The notes under the pieces were generated by a model. The model saw only the letters and a program-made list of their open reading frames with translations, did no database searches and was not told the origin of the DNA. A stretch of DNA of 64,000 nucleotides. Source: Streptococcus sp. 263_SSPC (GTDB lineage Bacteria; Bacillota; Bacilli; Lactobacillales; Aerococcaceae). The stretch is taken from contig NZ_JVNU01000025.1 of the NCBI RefSeq assembly GCF_001071995.1, positions 62,172 to 126,171 of the forward strand, given 5' to 3'. Shown here one piece after another: positions 37,804 to 46,697 of this stretch (position 1 is its first letter; every line of letters begins with the position of its first letter). The position numbers and the translations under genes are program-made.

Positions 37804-38082
37804 AACTTCAATTCTTTACAGATGCGCCCGAACCTTAGGGAACATCACAGCGCTCGAATAACGAGCGTTCACTCGTTCTATTGTTCTGTCTTAGCAAAGA
37901 GATAAAACGGAAATTCTTTTGGATTCTATAGTAGCAGTAATGGGGAATAGCAACCAATGTGAATTACTGACTCTAGGGTGTACCCCGTAGAGTCAGTTTG
38001 AAGCTTGGTAGGAATTGAGACGTAAGGCTCAATCCGATGCCCCATTACCGCTACTATGAAGATATCCGTAAAGAATTGAAGT
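37804..38082 (-). repeat. Dispersed structured element, copy E
   Basis: Minus-strand copy just after mnmE. Outer arms AACTTCAATTCTTTAC / GTAAAGAATTGAAGTT. Inner arm TAGTAGCGGTAATGGGG / CCCCATTACTGCTACTA. Core (37952-38040 read on minus): GCATCGG, hairpin GGATTGAG / CTCAATTCC, ACCAA / TTGGT, TTCAAA, stem CTGACTCTA / TAGAGTCAG, TAATTCACA. Between the outer and inner arms on one side about 90 bp extra is present, with its own hairpin (CGAATAACGAGCG, then CACTCG), absent from other copies. It fills the 320-bp gap between the NUDIX gene and mnmE. Confidence 0.78.
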
Positions 38083-38089
38083 TTTAGCT

Positions 38090-39478
38090 CTATTTACCCA
38101 AGCAGAACTGGCTGAACAATTGTGTTAACAGCTCGTCTTGAACAGTGTCGCCTGTGATTTCGCCTAAGAGATCCCAAGCGCGGGTAAAATCGATCTGGAT
38201 TAAATCCACGGGCATGCCCATGTCGACCCCATTCGCCACCTCTTGCAACGCTTGTTCTGCCTTTTCAAGAAGCGCAATATGACGCGTGTTTGATAAGTAC
38301 GTTGCGTCGCGCTCGTTCATTTGTCCTTGGAAGAAGTAATCGGCAATCTTTTCTTCCAATTGGTCGATGCCCTCTTTTTTGAGCATGGACGTTGTAACAA
38401 TCTCGCTATCTGTCGCGAATTCTTTGACCTTATCCATATCGATTTTCGTTGGTAGGTCTGTCTTGTTTAATAAAATAATGCGTTTGAAGTCTTTCGTTTG
38501 TTCTAATAAGCGGAGGTCTTCGTCCATTAACTCTTCGCTTTGGTTTAAAATCAAGAGCACGAAATCCGCTTCATTTAACGCTTTACGGCTTCGTTCCACC
38601 CCGATACGTTCAACAACGTCATCCGTTTCACGAATTCCCGCCGTATCAATCAGCTGGAGCGGCACGCCTCGAACATTCACGTACTCTTCAATCGTGTCAC
38701 GAGTCGTTCCAGCGATATCCGTTACGATGGCTTTTTCTTCGCGTAATAACACATTCAATAGACTCGATTTCCCTACGTTTGGACGTCCAACGATGGCTGT
38801 CTTCAAGCCGTCACGCAAGATTTTTCCTTGGCTTGCCGTGTTTAGCAACGCACGAATTCCTTGTGAGACTTGCTGCGTCTTCTCGCGCAACAGTTGCAAG
38901 GTCATTTCTTCCACATCGTCGTATTCCGGATAGTCGATATTCACTTCCACTTGCGCTAAGGTGTTTAAGATTTCTTGTCGTAAATTCTGAATTAACTTCG
39001 AGAGTTCTCCGTCGAGTTGGCGCATCGCCATTTGCATCGATTTATCCGTTTTCGCACGAATCAAATCCATCACGGCTTCTGCTTGCGACAAGTCGATACG
39101 TCCATTCAAGAAGGCGCGTTTTGTAAATTCACCAGGCTCGGCCAGGCGTGCTCCCATGCGAAGAACGAGTTGTAAGATGCGGTTAATCGCCACAATCCCA
39201 CCGTGACAGTTGATTTCCACAACATCCTCACGCGTAAACGTCTTCGGCGCGCGAAGTACCGTCACCATCACTTCATCAATGACTTCATCGTTCTTTGGAT
39301 CCACGATATGCCCATAGTGAATCGTATGACTTGGCTGTTCTTTTAATCGTTTGTCTTTCAATCGATACACTTCGTCGGCAATGCGAATCGCATCATCCCC
39401 ACTAATACGAACAATCCCGATAGCCCCTTCTCCAGGAGCCGTTGAAATCGCCGCAATGGTATCAAATTCTGTCTGCAT
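38090..39478 (-). CDS. mnmE: tRNA modification GTPase MnmE
   Basis: A 462-residue GTPase, the MnmG partner in cmnm5U34 synthesis. It starts [20 protein letters not shown], the standard N-terminus, and the codons upstream lie in the leader hairpin. Tetrahydrofolate-binding domain about 1-118; helical domain; G domain with [12 protein letters not shown] (G1), DIAGTTRDT (G2) and DTAGIRET (G3). The C-terminal FCLGK provides the catalytic cysteine. It follows an apparent leader terminator, suggesting attenuation. Confidence 0.97.
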   Translation of the reverse strand: MQTEFDTIAAISTAPGEGAIGIVRISGDDAIRIADEVYRLKDKRLKEQPSHTIHYGHIVDPKNDEVIDEVMVTVLRAPKTFTREDVVEINCHGGIVAINRILQLVLRMGARLAEPGEFTKRAFLNGRIDLSQAEAVMDLIRAKTDKSMQMAMRQLDGELSKLIQNLRQEILNTLAQVEVNIDYPEYDDVEEMTLQLLREKTQQVSQGIRALLNTASQGKILRDGLKTAIVGRPNVGKSSLLNVLLREEKAIVTDIAGTTRDTIEEYVNVRGVPLQLIDTAGIRETDDVVERIGVERSRKALNEADFVLLILNQSEELMDEDLRLLEQTKDFKRIILLNKTDLPTKIDMDKVKEFATDSEIVTTSMLKKEGIDQLEEKIADYFFQGQMNERDATYLSNTRHIALLEKAEQALQEVANGVDMGMPVDLIQIDFTRAWDLLGEITGDTVQDELLTQLFSQFCLGK

Positions 39479-39504
39479 ACTATCCCTCACTTCCGTTTCA
39501 TTGC

Positions 39505-39557
39505 ACAAAAAAAGTGCACACTCCACCCCTTCCTTTTCTAGGGTGGCTCGCACTTTG
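39505..39557 (-). terminator. Leader terminator upstream of mnmE
   Basis: Minus strand AAAGTGCGAGCCACCC pairs with GGGGTGGAGTGTGCACTTT, followed by seven T. It lies between a -10 TATAAT (near 39590) and the mnmE ATG, and no gene lies upstream on this strand. The hairpin therefore ends transcripts before mnmE and looks like an attenuator; the controlling signal is unknown. Confidence 0.72.
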
Positions 39558-39735
39558 ACTGCTAACCGATATTCTCAAAGAGATTATACACTATTTTCCT
39601 TAGAATTCATAGGCAGAAAGGCAGATTGGATAAATTCCCAGCGTTTTTTATTTTCTTTTTAAAATTCTATACTTCTCATTGCACTCTTTCTCAAAACAAG
39701 ATACAATTTTCCTATGAATATAAAGGAGGATTCCT

Positions 39736-40902
39736 ATGACAGTAGAACATCCATTTAACAAAATCGTAGAAGGCATTGCAGTTTCTGATATTCGTCAATT
39801 CGACGCAGAAGTTTCTACAATTCCTGGCATTATCAAATTAACTCTTGGAGAGCCAAACTTTGACACGCCTGAGCATATTAAAGAGGCGGCTATCCAAGCG
39901 ATTAAAGACAATCACTCACACTACACACCAAACTCAGGGATTCCTGAATTACGACAAGCTGCGGCTGAGTATTACAACAAGAAATTTAATTTCAATTACA
40001 CAGCGGACCAAGTCATCACAACAATCGGGGCAACGGAAGGGATTAACGCTAGCTTACAAGCCATCTTAAACCCTGGCGACACAGTCATCGTGCCAACACC
40101 AGTCTTCCCGCTATACTTGCCAATCACATTGGTGAACCAAGGGAACTTTATTACGGTGGACACAAGTAACGACGGCTTCGTTTTAACAGCCGACAAATTA
40201 CGCGAAACCATCGAAGCAAACCCAGACAAAAACTTCAAAGCGGTTGTTCTTGTATACCCAAGTAACCCAACAGGCGTGACTTATTCGAAAGAACAATTAG
40301 AAGACTTAGCTGAAGTGATTAAAGAGCACCAACTATGGGCGCTTTGCGATGAAGTCTACGCAGAATTAACATACGACAAGACTCACTACTCTCTTGCGAA
40401 TATTTTACCGGACCAAACGATTGTCATCACTGGTTTATCAAAATCACACGCGATGACAGGATGGCGTATCGGATTCATCTTAGGACCAACACACTTCATG
40501 AACGAAGTCGTAAAAACTCACCAATACATGGTGACAGCTCCAACAAGCTTTGCGCAATACGGAGCGCTTGCGGCGATGTTACACGGCCAAGATGACTGCG
40601 CGAAAATGATGGTTGAATATAGCGAACGTCGTGACTACCTTGCTGCTGAGTTGAAGAAACTTGGCTTCGAAGTCGCAAGTCCTGACGGGGCTTTCTACTT
40701 ATTCGCGAAAATTCCTGCAAAATGCGGTACTGACTCATGGGCATTCGTTCGTGACCTTGCTCCAAAAGCAAAAGTAGCGTTGATTCCAGGGGTATCTTTC
40801 GGACCTGGTGGCGAAAGCTATGTTCGTTTCAGTTACGCTGCTTCAATGGAAAACCTAAAAGAAGTTGTCGCTCGTTTAACAACTTACTTAGCAAACATCT
40901 AA
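39736..40902 (+). CDS. Pyridoxal-phosphate aminotransferase, class I/II
   Basis: A 388-residue fold-type I aminotransferase. The PLP lysine lies in TGLSKSHAMTGWRIG, with VYPSNPTGVTYS and ALCDEVYAELTY. It matches the PatA/AspC-like group (aspartate or N-acetyl-LL-diaminopimelate aminotransferase). The sequence does not fix which substrate is used. It starts after AAAGGAGG, is monocistronic and divergent from mnmE. Confidence 0.88.
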   Translation: MTVEHPFNKIVEGIAVSDIRQFDAEVSTIPGIIKLTLGEPNFDTPEHIKEAAIQAIKDNHSHYTPNSGIPELRQAAAEYYNKKFNFNYTADQVITTIGATEGINASLQAILNPGDTVIVPTPVFPLYLPITLVNQGNFITVDTSNDGFVLTADKLRETIEANPDKNFKAVVLVYPSNPTGVTYSKEQLEDLAEVIKEHQLWALCDEVYAELTYDKTHYSLANILPDQTIVITGLSKSHAMTGWRIGFILGPTHFMNEVVKTHQYMVTAPTSFAQYGALAAMLHGQDDCAKMMVEYSERRDYLAAELKKLGFEVASPDGAFYLFAKIPAKCGTDSWAFVRDLAPKAKVALIPGVSFGPGGESYVRFSYAASMENLKEVVARLTTYLANI

Positions 40903-40914
40903 TATTTGGAAGGC

Positions 40915-40943
40915 GAAAAAAACCATATATGGTCTTTTTTTGC
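40915..40943 (+). terminator. Terminator of the aminotransferase gene
   Basis: AAAAAACCATATATGG-TCTTTTTTT, a short perfect stem centred on CCATATATGG. Confidence 0.8.
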
Positions 40944-40991
40944 TTTATAGTTTATATACTATATCGTTTTTATTTAAAAAATGTAGAGGCG

Positions 40992-41027
40992 GAACATGTA
41001 ATTACCATATTTGGTAATTACATGTTC
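40992..41027. repeat. 36-bp near-perfect palindrome
   Basis: GAACATGTAATTACCA and TGGTAATTACATGTTC are exact inverted repeats around TATT. No T-run on either side, so it is not a standard terminator. It is the second of three consecutive palindromes, all with a CATATATG-like centre, between the aminotransferase gene and msrA. Nothing else is recognisable in this 257-bp gap. Confidence 0.75.
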
Positions 41028-41115
41028 ATTTTCATTCTGAAACTTTTTTCATGAGCCAATCTCTAATAAGACATTCCGATTGATAAAAACAATATACTGA
41101 AGTTGAATAACAAAT

Positions 41116-41157
41116 AAAAGAGCTAAAATTATCATATATGATAATTTTAGCTCTTTT
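41116..41157 (-). terminator. 42-bp perfect palindrome, terminator of msrA
   Basis: AAAAGAGCTAAAATTATCAT and its exact mirror, symmetrical about its centre, directly after the msrA stop and T-rich on both ends, so able to act in both directions. Confidence 0.85.
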
Positions 41158-41159
41158 GC

Positions 41160-41681
41160 TTATTTCCAAATACTTTCGATAAAAGTGTCGCGACCTGAAA
41201 GTCCGCGGTAACGTTTATAGTGTTCTGGATCCTTCTTGTAGAAATCTTGGTGATATTCTTCTGCAGGATAGAACGTGCTTGCAGGCTCGATTTTTGTCAC
41301 GATATCTTTTTTGAATCGTCCGCTGGCTTGCAAGGCTGCTTTGGAAGCTTCCGCAATCTTTCTTTGCTCTTCTGAATGATAGAAGATAACTGGTCGGTAT
41401 GAATCTCCACGGTCCACGAATTGTCCCATTGCATCCGTTGGGTCCGTTTGTTGCCAGTAGACTTCTACGAGTTTTTCATAAGGGAATACTTCTGGGTCGA
41501 ACGTGATTTGCACGGCCTCTGTATGTCCTGTTGTTCCGCTACATACTTCCTTGTATGTCGGATTTTCTTTGTGGCCGCCTGTGTATCCTGAAATCACAGA
41601 CTCGATTCCTGGTTGGCTGTCAAATGGCTTCACCATGCACCAGAAACAGCCTCCTGCAAATGTAGCAATTTCTTTTGCCAT
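41160..41681 (-). CDS. msrA: Peptide-methionine (S)-S-oxide reductase
   Basis: A 173-residue MsrA with the catalytic GGCFWC near the N-terminus and [40 protein letters not shown] and EEYHQDFY. It repairs methionine-S-sulfoxide in proteins with thioredoxin. It starts after TAGGAGG, 11 bp downstream of sdaAA, and so may be cotranscribed with the serine dehydratase genes. No msrB in the window. Confidence 0.96.
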   Translation of the reverse strand: MAKEIATFAGGCFWCMVKPFDSQPGIESVISGYTGGHKENPTYKEVCSGTTGHTEAVQITFDPEVFPYEKLVEVYWQQTDPTDAMGQFVDRGDSYRPVIFYHSEEQRKIAEASKAALQASGRFKKDIVTKIEPASTFYPAEEYHQDFYKKDPEHYKRYRGLSGRDTFIESIWK

Positions 41682-41692
41682 GTGTATTCCTC

Positions 41693-42595
41693 CTACTCTT
41701 GTTCCGGGTTCAAGGAAACATCTTCCCCGAAAATGCGCATCTTAATCGCAATCCCTGTTCTTGTGCCTGCCGTTCCACCGAGTCCCGTTTCACGGAGTTC
41801 TCGTGGCATTCTCACCCCGATACTGCGCATCGCTTCGATGGTTTCATCGGCTGGAATCACGTTTGTAATTCCTGCGAGCGCCATGTCTGCGGCAATCAAC
41901 GCATTCCCTGCACCAATCGCATTTCGCTTCACGCACGGCACTTCTACAAGACCGGCTACAGGGTCACAAACAAGTCCTAATAAATTCCCAAGCGCTGTCG
42001 CAAAGGCTTCGGAACTCTCTTGCGGCGTTCCACCGGCTGCTTCAACGGCTGCGGCTGCGGCCATCGCACTGGCACTTCCGACTTCGGCTTGGCATCCACC
42101 TGTCGCTCCGGCAATCATCGCGTTATTGGCTACGACCATCCCGAAGGCTGCCGAAGTGAAGAGGAAACGTACTTGTTGTTCATGGTTCAAGTTCATCGTA
42201 TCGGCAATCGAAAACACAACGCCCGGTAAGGTTCCACTCGCTCCTGCTGTCGGCGTTGCACATACAAGCCCCATCGCAGCATTCACTTCATTTGTTCCAA
42301 GCGCGTATTGTACCCCCGCTAGAATACTATCGCCCGACAATGTTTTCCCACGTTCACGATATTTCTTCATCTTCAACGCATCGCCACCCGTTAAGCCTGT
42401 TGGAGAGAACACACCCTCTCCTTCCACGCTTCGTTCAACGGCGTTCTTCATCGTTTGTAAGTTTTTTTCCATTTTCTCCCAGATGTACTCACGACTTTGC
42501 TGGGTCATTTCCATTTCTTGTTCAATCATGATTTCCGAAATGGGCTTCTTTTGTTCTGTTGCTAATGCTACCAATTCTTTAATGGTCGAAAACAT
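41693..42595 (-). CDS. sdaAA: L-serine dehydratase, iron-sulfur-dependent, alpha subunit
   Basis: A 300-residue alpha subunit of the two-subunit (Bacillus-type) L-serine deaminase, which converts serine to pyruvate and ammonia with a [4Fe-4S] cluster. Conserved segments: [40 protein letters not shown] and [20 protein letters not shown], with the cluster cysteines. It is 21 bp downstream of sdaAB on the same strand. Confidence 0.95.
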   Translation of the reverse strand: MFSTIKELVALATEQKKPISEIMIEQEMEMTQQSREYIWEKMEKNLQTMKNAVERSVEGEGVFSPTGLTGGDALKMKKYRERGKTLSGDSILAGVQYALGTNEVNAAMGLVCATPTAGASGTLPGVVFSIADTMNLNHEQQVRFLFTSAAFGMVVANNAMIAGATGGCQAEVGSASAMAAAAAVEAAGGTPQESSEAFATALGNLLGLVCDPVAGLVEVPCVKRNAIGAGNALIAADMALAGITNVIPADETIEAMRSIGVRMPRELRETGLGGTAGTRTGIAIKMRIFGEDVSLNPEQE

Positions 42596-42616
42596 TGCAA
42601 ACTTCCTTCCTTATCA

Positions 42617-43294
42617 TCACGCAAACATATAGATGTCATGCGTTTTTCTTAATGTTTGTATTTGTTCTTTTAATTCTGGGGATAATAAATCAGCAAGCTC
42701 ATATCCCATCATTTGGCTATCTTCTGTCATTTCCACTCGTTGTTTTGAAATGGTAATGCCATGCTCATGTAGTAAATTGTAGAGAACAGGCATTTCCCCG
42801 AGAGAAACCACTTCAAGTAAAACCGGAAGCGGACCTGAAAGATCCATCTTAAAGCCATCCACCTCGATGTACTTCACTTCCACTGCTCCGCCACCAACAG
42901 AGGTCCCAATGAGGCGAATCGTACGTTTCTCGTCGCTCAAGGTCAAATCCGCAGTATTGGCGTGATTCACAGGGCTTGGTTCTTTTCGCTCGACAAATTC
43001 AATATGCATCCCTTGGGATACAGCAATCTCAACGGCACGCGGCACGCGCTCGTCATCTGTCGTAAAGCCTAAAATTCCGCTAATAATCGCAAAATCCGTT
43101 CCGTGTCCCTTATGCGTTTCGGAGAATGATTCGTAATAGTCGCATCGCACATTCTTTGGTGTGCCACCGAACAACTGTCTCGCAAGAGCACCCATCGCAA
43201 TCGCTCCAGCAGTATGTGAAGAAGAAGGACCTACCATAATCGGACCAATAATATCAAAACAACTCTTATAATTTTGTACTTTATTTCCTTCCAT
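42617..43294 (-). CDS. sdaAB: L-serine dehydratase, iron-sulfur-dependent, beta subunit
   Basis: A 225-residue beta subunit: SCFDIIGPIMVGPSSSHTAG, KGHGTDFAIISGILGF and a C-terminal ACT-like domain (LPVLLEVVSLGEMPVLYNLL). It starts after AAAGGAGTG; a -10 TATACT lies about 50 bp upstream. First gene of sdaAB-sdaAA(-msrA). Confidence 0.95.
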   Translation of the reverse strand: MEGNKVQNYKSCFDIIGPIMVGPSSSHTAGAIAMGALARQLFGGTPKNVRCDYYESFSETHKGHGTDFAIISGILGFTTDDERVPRAVEIAVSQGMHIEFVERKEPSPVNHANTADLTLSDEKRTIRLIGTSVGGGAVEVKYIEVDGFKMDLSGPLPVLLEVVSLGEMPVLYNLLHEHGITISKQRVEMTEDSQMMGYELADLLSPELKEQIQTLRKTHDIYMFA

Positions 43295-43483
43295 GTCGGC
43301 ACTCCTTTCTTTGCTTTACTATCGTATCAGTATACGCCTTCAATGTAAATTATTTTTGATCTTATTCCATCTATAAAGGCTATTTTTTCGCTTCTTTTCA
43401 ACTTTCGGAAATTCACTTAACATTACATTTTGACAAATTCGGTTGAAACTCCGCATAATCCCTCTATTTTTCGGCAAACGCTA

Positions 43484-43536
43484 TTGACGAAAGCGTAAAA
43501 AAAACTTACAATGGTATTAACTGGTAGTGACCAGTT
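43484..43536 (+). promoter_or_regulatory. Promoter and GntR operator of the amino-sugar operon
   Basis: -35 TTGACG (43484-43489), 17-bp spacer, -10 TACAAT (43507-43512). Just downstream lies AACTGGTAGTGACCAGTT (43519-43536), an inverted repeat ACTGGT-N4-ACCAGT. It closely matches the DasR/NagR-type operator recognised by HutC-subfamily GntR proteins, placed to block transcription and encoded right before such a regulator. Confidence 0.82.
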
Positions 43537-43569
43537 GTGGAAGAGTTTTTTACGAAAGGAGGAACCGAT

Positions 43570-44298
43570 ATGGTAGCCAAACCTTCTCCGCTCTACTCAA
43601 CACTGAGTTTAGCGTTGATCGACTTCATTAAGACCAAGGGAAAGGCACACGAAAAAATGCTTTCGGAGCGCGAAATTACAAAAGTCTATAATGTCAGTCG
43701 CACCACCGTTCGAACAGCGTTGAAGGAATTGGAGACGCTTGGATATATTTATAAGCGTCATGGAAAAGGCACGTTCATTTCAACGCAATGGAAAGAACGC
43801 CAAAACTTGCTGGAAGGCTACAGTTTCACGGAACAGATGAAGGAACTCGGCAAGGTCCCTTCCACGAAAATTACTTCGTTGGATTGTTACGAAGCCGATG
43901 AATTTATCGCTCCACTCGTTGGAATCGAAGCTGGTGACAAGCTCTTTCGTCTGAAACGCATTCGGTATGCAGATGGCATTCCACTCATGAAAGAAACAAC
44001 TTTCTTACCATACGACGTCTTCAAAACATTAACGAAGACTCAGTTAGAAGGCCAATCTTTATATGAAGTGTTTGCGAATGATTTTAATCAGCAAATCCAC
44101 TACGCCGACGAAGAATTCTCAGCGAGCATTCTCACGCCGGAAGAAGCGGAAGTCTTGGATGTGGACCCGCACAGCGCTTGTTTACGGTTTATGCGAACTA
44201 CATTAAATCCTGAAAATCGCATCATCGAATATACGATTAGTGTTGCCAGAAGCGACCAATTCTTCTACAAAGTAAGACACTATCGTACAAACAACTAA
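43570..44298 (+). CDS. GntR/HutC-family regulator of amino-sugar catabolism (AgaR/NagR-like)
   Basis: A 242-residue regulator with an N-terminal GntR winged helix (LSEREITKVYNVSRTTVRTA, YIYKRHGKGTFIS) and a C-terminal UTRA ligand domain (about 90-235). UTRA regulators of this type bind GlcNAc-6-P, GalNAc-6-P or related phosphosugars. It starts at MVAKPSPLYS behind AAAGGAGG; eleven upstream codons lie in the leader. First gene of an operon with agaS, nagA-like and lacD, and likely its autoregulated repressor. Confidence 0.88.
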   Translation: MVAKPSPLYSTLSLALIDFIKTKGKAHEKMLSEREITKVYNVSRTTVRTALKELETLGYIYKRHGKGTFISTQWKERQNLLEGYSFTEQMKELGKVPSTKITSLDCYEADEFIAPLVGIEAGDKLFRLKRIRYADGIPLMKETTFLPYDVFKTLTKTQLEGQSLYEVFANDFNQQIHYADEEFSASILTPEEAEVLDVDPHSACLRFMRTTLNPENRIIEYTISVARSDQFFYKVRHYRTNN

Positions 44299-44318
44299 AA
44301 AAATATTTGGAGGGTATT

Positions 44319-45485
44319 ATGTTTCAATTTTCAACTAGTCAATTAGAAGCTTTATCTGCAGAAATTACAACGCGCGAAATTCGCCAACAACCAGAATTGT
44401 GGAAAGAAGCTTTTGATTACTACAAAGCAAACTTAGAACGCATCACTGCTTTCTTAAGCAACTTACCTGAAGGTCGCCTTCGCGTGATTTTCGCAGGTGC
44501 GGGTACATCACAATATGTGGGAGATACGATTCTTCCTTACTTAAAACGTACAGGAAATGAGGACCGTTTTGATTTCCAATCTGTCGGAACAACAAACCTT
44601 GTAAGTAATCCACATGACTACTTCAAAGCAGAAATTCCTACAGTGCTTGTTTCATTTGCACGTAGCGGGAACTCACCAGAAAGTCTTGCCAGTGTGCAAC
44701 TTGGCCAACAAATCGTGCGTGACTTCTATCAAATCACCATCACTTGTGCGCCAGAAGGAAAATTAGCCATTGCTGCTAAAGACGATACAAACAACTTACT
44801 CTTAATGATGCCAGACCGCTCTAACGACGCTGGTTTTGCGATGACAGGAAGCTTCACATGTATGACTCTTACAGCGCTTCTTGTATTCGACGAAGCACAC
44901 TCACTTGAAGAAAAAGAAGGCTTCGTGAAAGCCATCCGTCAAATGGGTACAAGCGTCCTCGAACGTGAAGACGTGATTCAACATTACGTAAACTTAGACT
45001 ACAACCGTGTGATTTACTTAGGTTCTGGTTCACTTAGCGGCCTTGCTCGCGAAGTTCAATTGAAGATTCTTGAATTGACTGCTGGACAAATCGCAACAGC
45101 GTTCGATTCTTCAATGGGATTCCGTCACGGTCCTAAATCATTCGTAAACGGCTCTTCTCTAGCCTTCGTATTCGTATCGAACGACGACTATACGCGTCAA
45201 TACGACATCGATATCTTAAACGAATTACACGGCGACCAAATTGCACGCCTTGTTCTTGCGGTTGGAGTGGATGCAGAAAGCGACTTTGAAGGTCTATCTT
45301 TCAGCTTCGATAAAGACTATCGTTTCGTTCCAGATGCTTATCTTGCACTTCCATATGCGGTATTTGGACAAACGGTTTCTCTACTTTCTTCTATCAAAGT
45401 TGGAAACAAACCAGACACTCCTTCACCAACAGGCACTGTGAACCGTGTCGTTAAAGGAGTAACGATTCACCCATTAGAAGCATAA
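44319..45485 (+). CDS. agaS: SIS-domain amino-sugar deaminase/isomerase AgaS
   Basis: A 388-residue protein with two SIS domains (FAGAGTSQYVGDTILPYLKR and VSFARSGNSPESLASVQLGQ in the first; YLGSGSLSGLAREVQLKILE and FDSSMGFRHGPKSFV in the second). AgaS deaminates and isomerises galactosamine-6-P to tagatose-6-P. The downstream lacD (tagatose-1,6-bisphosphate aldolase) supports the galactosamine rather than glucosamine assignment. It starts at MFQFSTSQ after TTTGGAGG. Confidence 0.9.
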   Translation: MFQFSTSQLEALSAEITTREIRQQPELWKEAFDYYKANLERITAFLSNLPEGRLRVIFAGAGTSQYVGDTILPYLKRTGNEDRFDFQSVGTTNLVSNPHDYFKAEIPTVLVSFARSGNSPESLASVQLGQQIVRDFYQITITCAPEGKLAIAAKDDTNNLLLMMPDRSNDAGFAMTGSFTCMTLTALLVFDEAHSLEEKEGFVKAIRQMGTSVLEREDVIQHYVNLDYNRVIYLGSGSLSGLAREVQLKILELTAGQIATAFDSSMGFRHGPKSFVNGSSLAFVFVSNDDYTRQYDIDILNELHGDQIARLVLAVGVDAESDFEGLSFSFDKDYRFVPDAYLALPYAVFGQTVSLLSSIKVGNKPDTPSPTGTVNRVVKGVTIHPLEA

Positions 45486-45512
45486 ATAACTTTATTGAAA
45501 AGAGATGATCCT

Positions 45513-46667
45513 ATGACAACTTATATTTATGCAAAAGCATTTTATTTTGAAGACGAAGTGAAAGGCCCAGGGTACTTACCAATCTTAGACAATGGGACTT
45601 TCGGAGCCTTTCAAACTGAAAAACCAGAAAGCGGCGCTACTGTAATCGACTACGGCAACTATCAAATTGCCCCAGGTCTTGTAGATACACATATCCACGG
45701 ATTCAAAGGCGCTGACGTCATGGATAACGACGTAGAAGCACTTCGTACCATTTCAGAAGGACTTCCTTCCTGCGGGGTTACTTCTTACTTACCAACAACC
45801 TTAACCGCATCTCGCGAATTATTAGCGGATGTTTGCCAAACAGTCGGCGATAACGCCACAACACTTGGCGGCGCTAAAATCAGAGGGATTTTCCTAGAAG
45901 GTCCATTCTTTAGCGAAAAATACAAAGGCGCGCAAAACCCTAAATACATGGGCGACCCTAAATCTGAAATCTTGGATGAATGGCAAGAACGCGCTGGCGG
46001 TTGGGTGAAGAAAATCGCGATTGCGCCTGAACGTGAAGGTGTCGTTGATTTCATCAAACACGCGAAAACAAAAGACATCTATGTAGCTCTTGCACATACA
46101 GATGGCACTTACGAAGATTGTAAAAACGCCGTTGAAGCCGGTGCGAATATCTTCGTTCACACTTACAACGGAATGCGCGGCTTACACCACCGCGAACCAG
46201 GTGTTGTCGGCGCGGCTCTCACATTGCCAAACGTATTCGACGAACTCATCTGCGACGGTCACCACGTCCACCCAGTGAGCGCAAGTATCGTGATGAAATG
46301 TTGCGGTCACGACCATGTAGCCCTTATTACAGACTGCATGCGTGCTGGCGGTATGGGCGAATGCGAATCGATGCTTGGAGAATTCCCTGTTATCGTAAAA
46401 GACGGTACGGCTCGATTAAAAGACGGCGGCAGCCTTGCTGGAAGTATCCTAGAACTCATCCAAGGGGTTCAAAACGTTGTGAAATGGGGCATTGCGACTC
46501 CACACGAAGCTATTACAATGGCTAGCCTTGTTCCTGCAAAATCAGTCGGTATCGACGACGTTTGCGGACGCATCGACCCAGGGTACGCAGCGGACTTCAT
46601 CGTATTAGACGATGATTTACAACTCAAAGCGACTTACTTAGACGGTAAGTCCTATTTCGAAGCTTAA
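45513..46667 (+). CDS. nagA: N-acetylhexosamine-6-phosphate deacetylase (AgaA/NagA)
   Basis: A 384-residue amidohydrolase with VDTHIHGFKGADVMD (metal-binding HxH), GIFLEGPFFSEKYKGA, VALAHTDGTYEDC and DCMRAGG; the C-terminal part ends RIDPGYAADFIVLDDDL. It removes the acetyl group from N-acetylglucosamine-6-P or N-acetylgalactosamine-6-P. With agaS upstream and lacD downstream, GalNAc-6-P is the likely substrate. It starts at MTTYIYAKAF after AAAGAGATG. Confidence 0.92.
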   Translation: MTTYIYAKAFYFEDEVKGPGYLPILDNGTFGAFQTEKPESGATVIDYGNYQIAPGLVDTHIHGFKGADVMDNDVEALRTISEGLPSCGVTSYLPTTLTASRELLADVCQTVGDNATTLGGAKIRGIFLEGPFFSEKYKGAQNPKYMGDPKSEILDEWQERAGGWVKKIAIAPEREGVVDFIKHAKTKDIYVALAHTDGTYEDCKNAVEAGANIFVHTYNGMRGLHHREPGVVGAALTLPNVFDELICDGHHVHPVSASIVMKCCGHDHVALITDCMRAGGMGECESMLGEFPVIVKDGTARLKDGGSLAGSILELIQGVQNVVKWGIATPHEAITMASLVPAKSVGIDDVCGRIDPGYAADFIVLDDDLQLKATYLDGKSYFEA

Positions 46668-46697
46668 TAAAATAAAAACAACTAAAGGAGTGTTATT

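Noticed and set aside
40992-41027. Transposon end or attachment site
   Set aside because: A single palindrome with no integrase, transposase or direct repeat nearby; kept only as an unexplained repeat.
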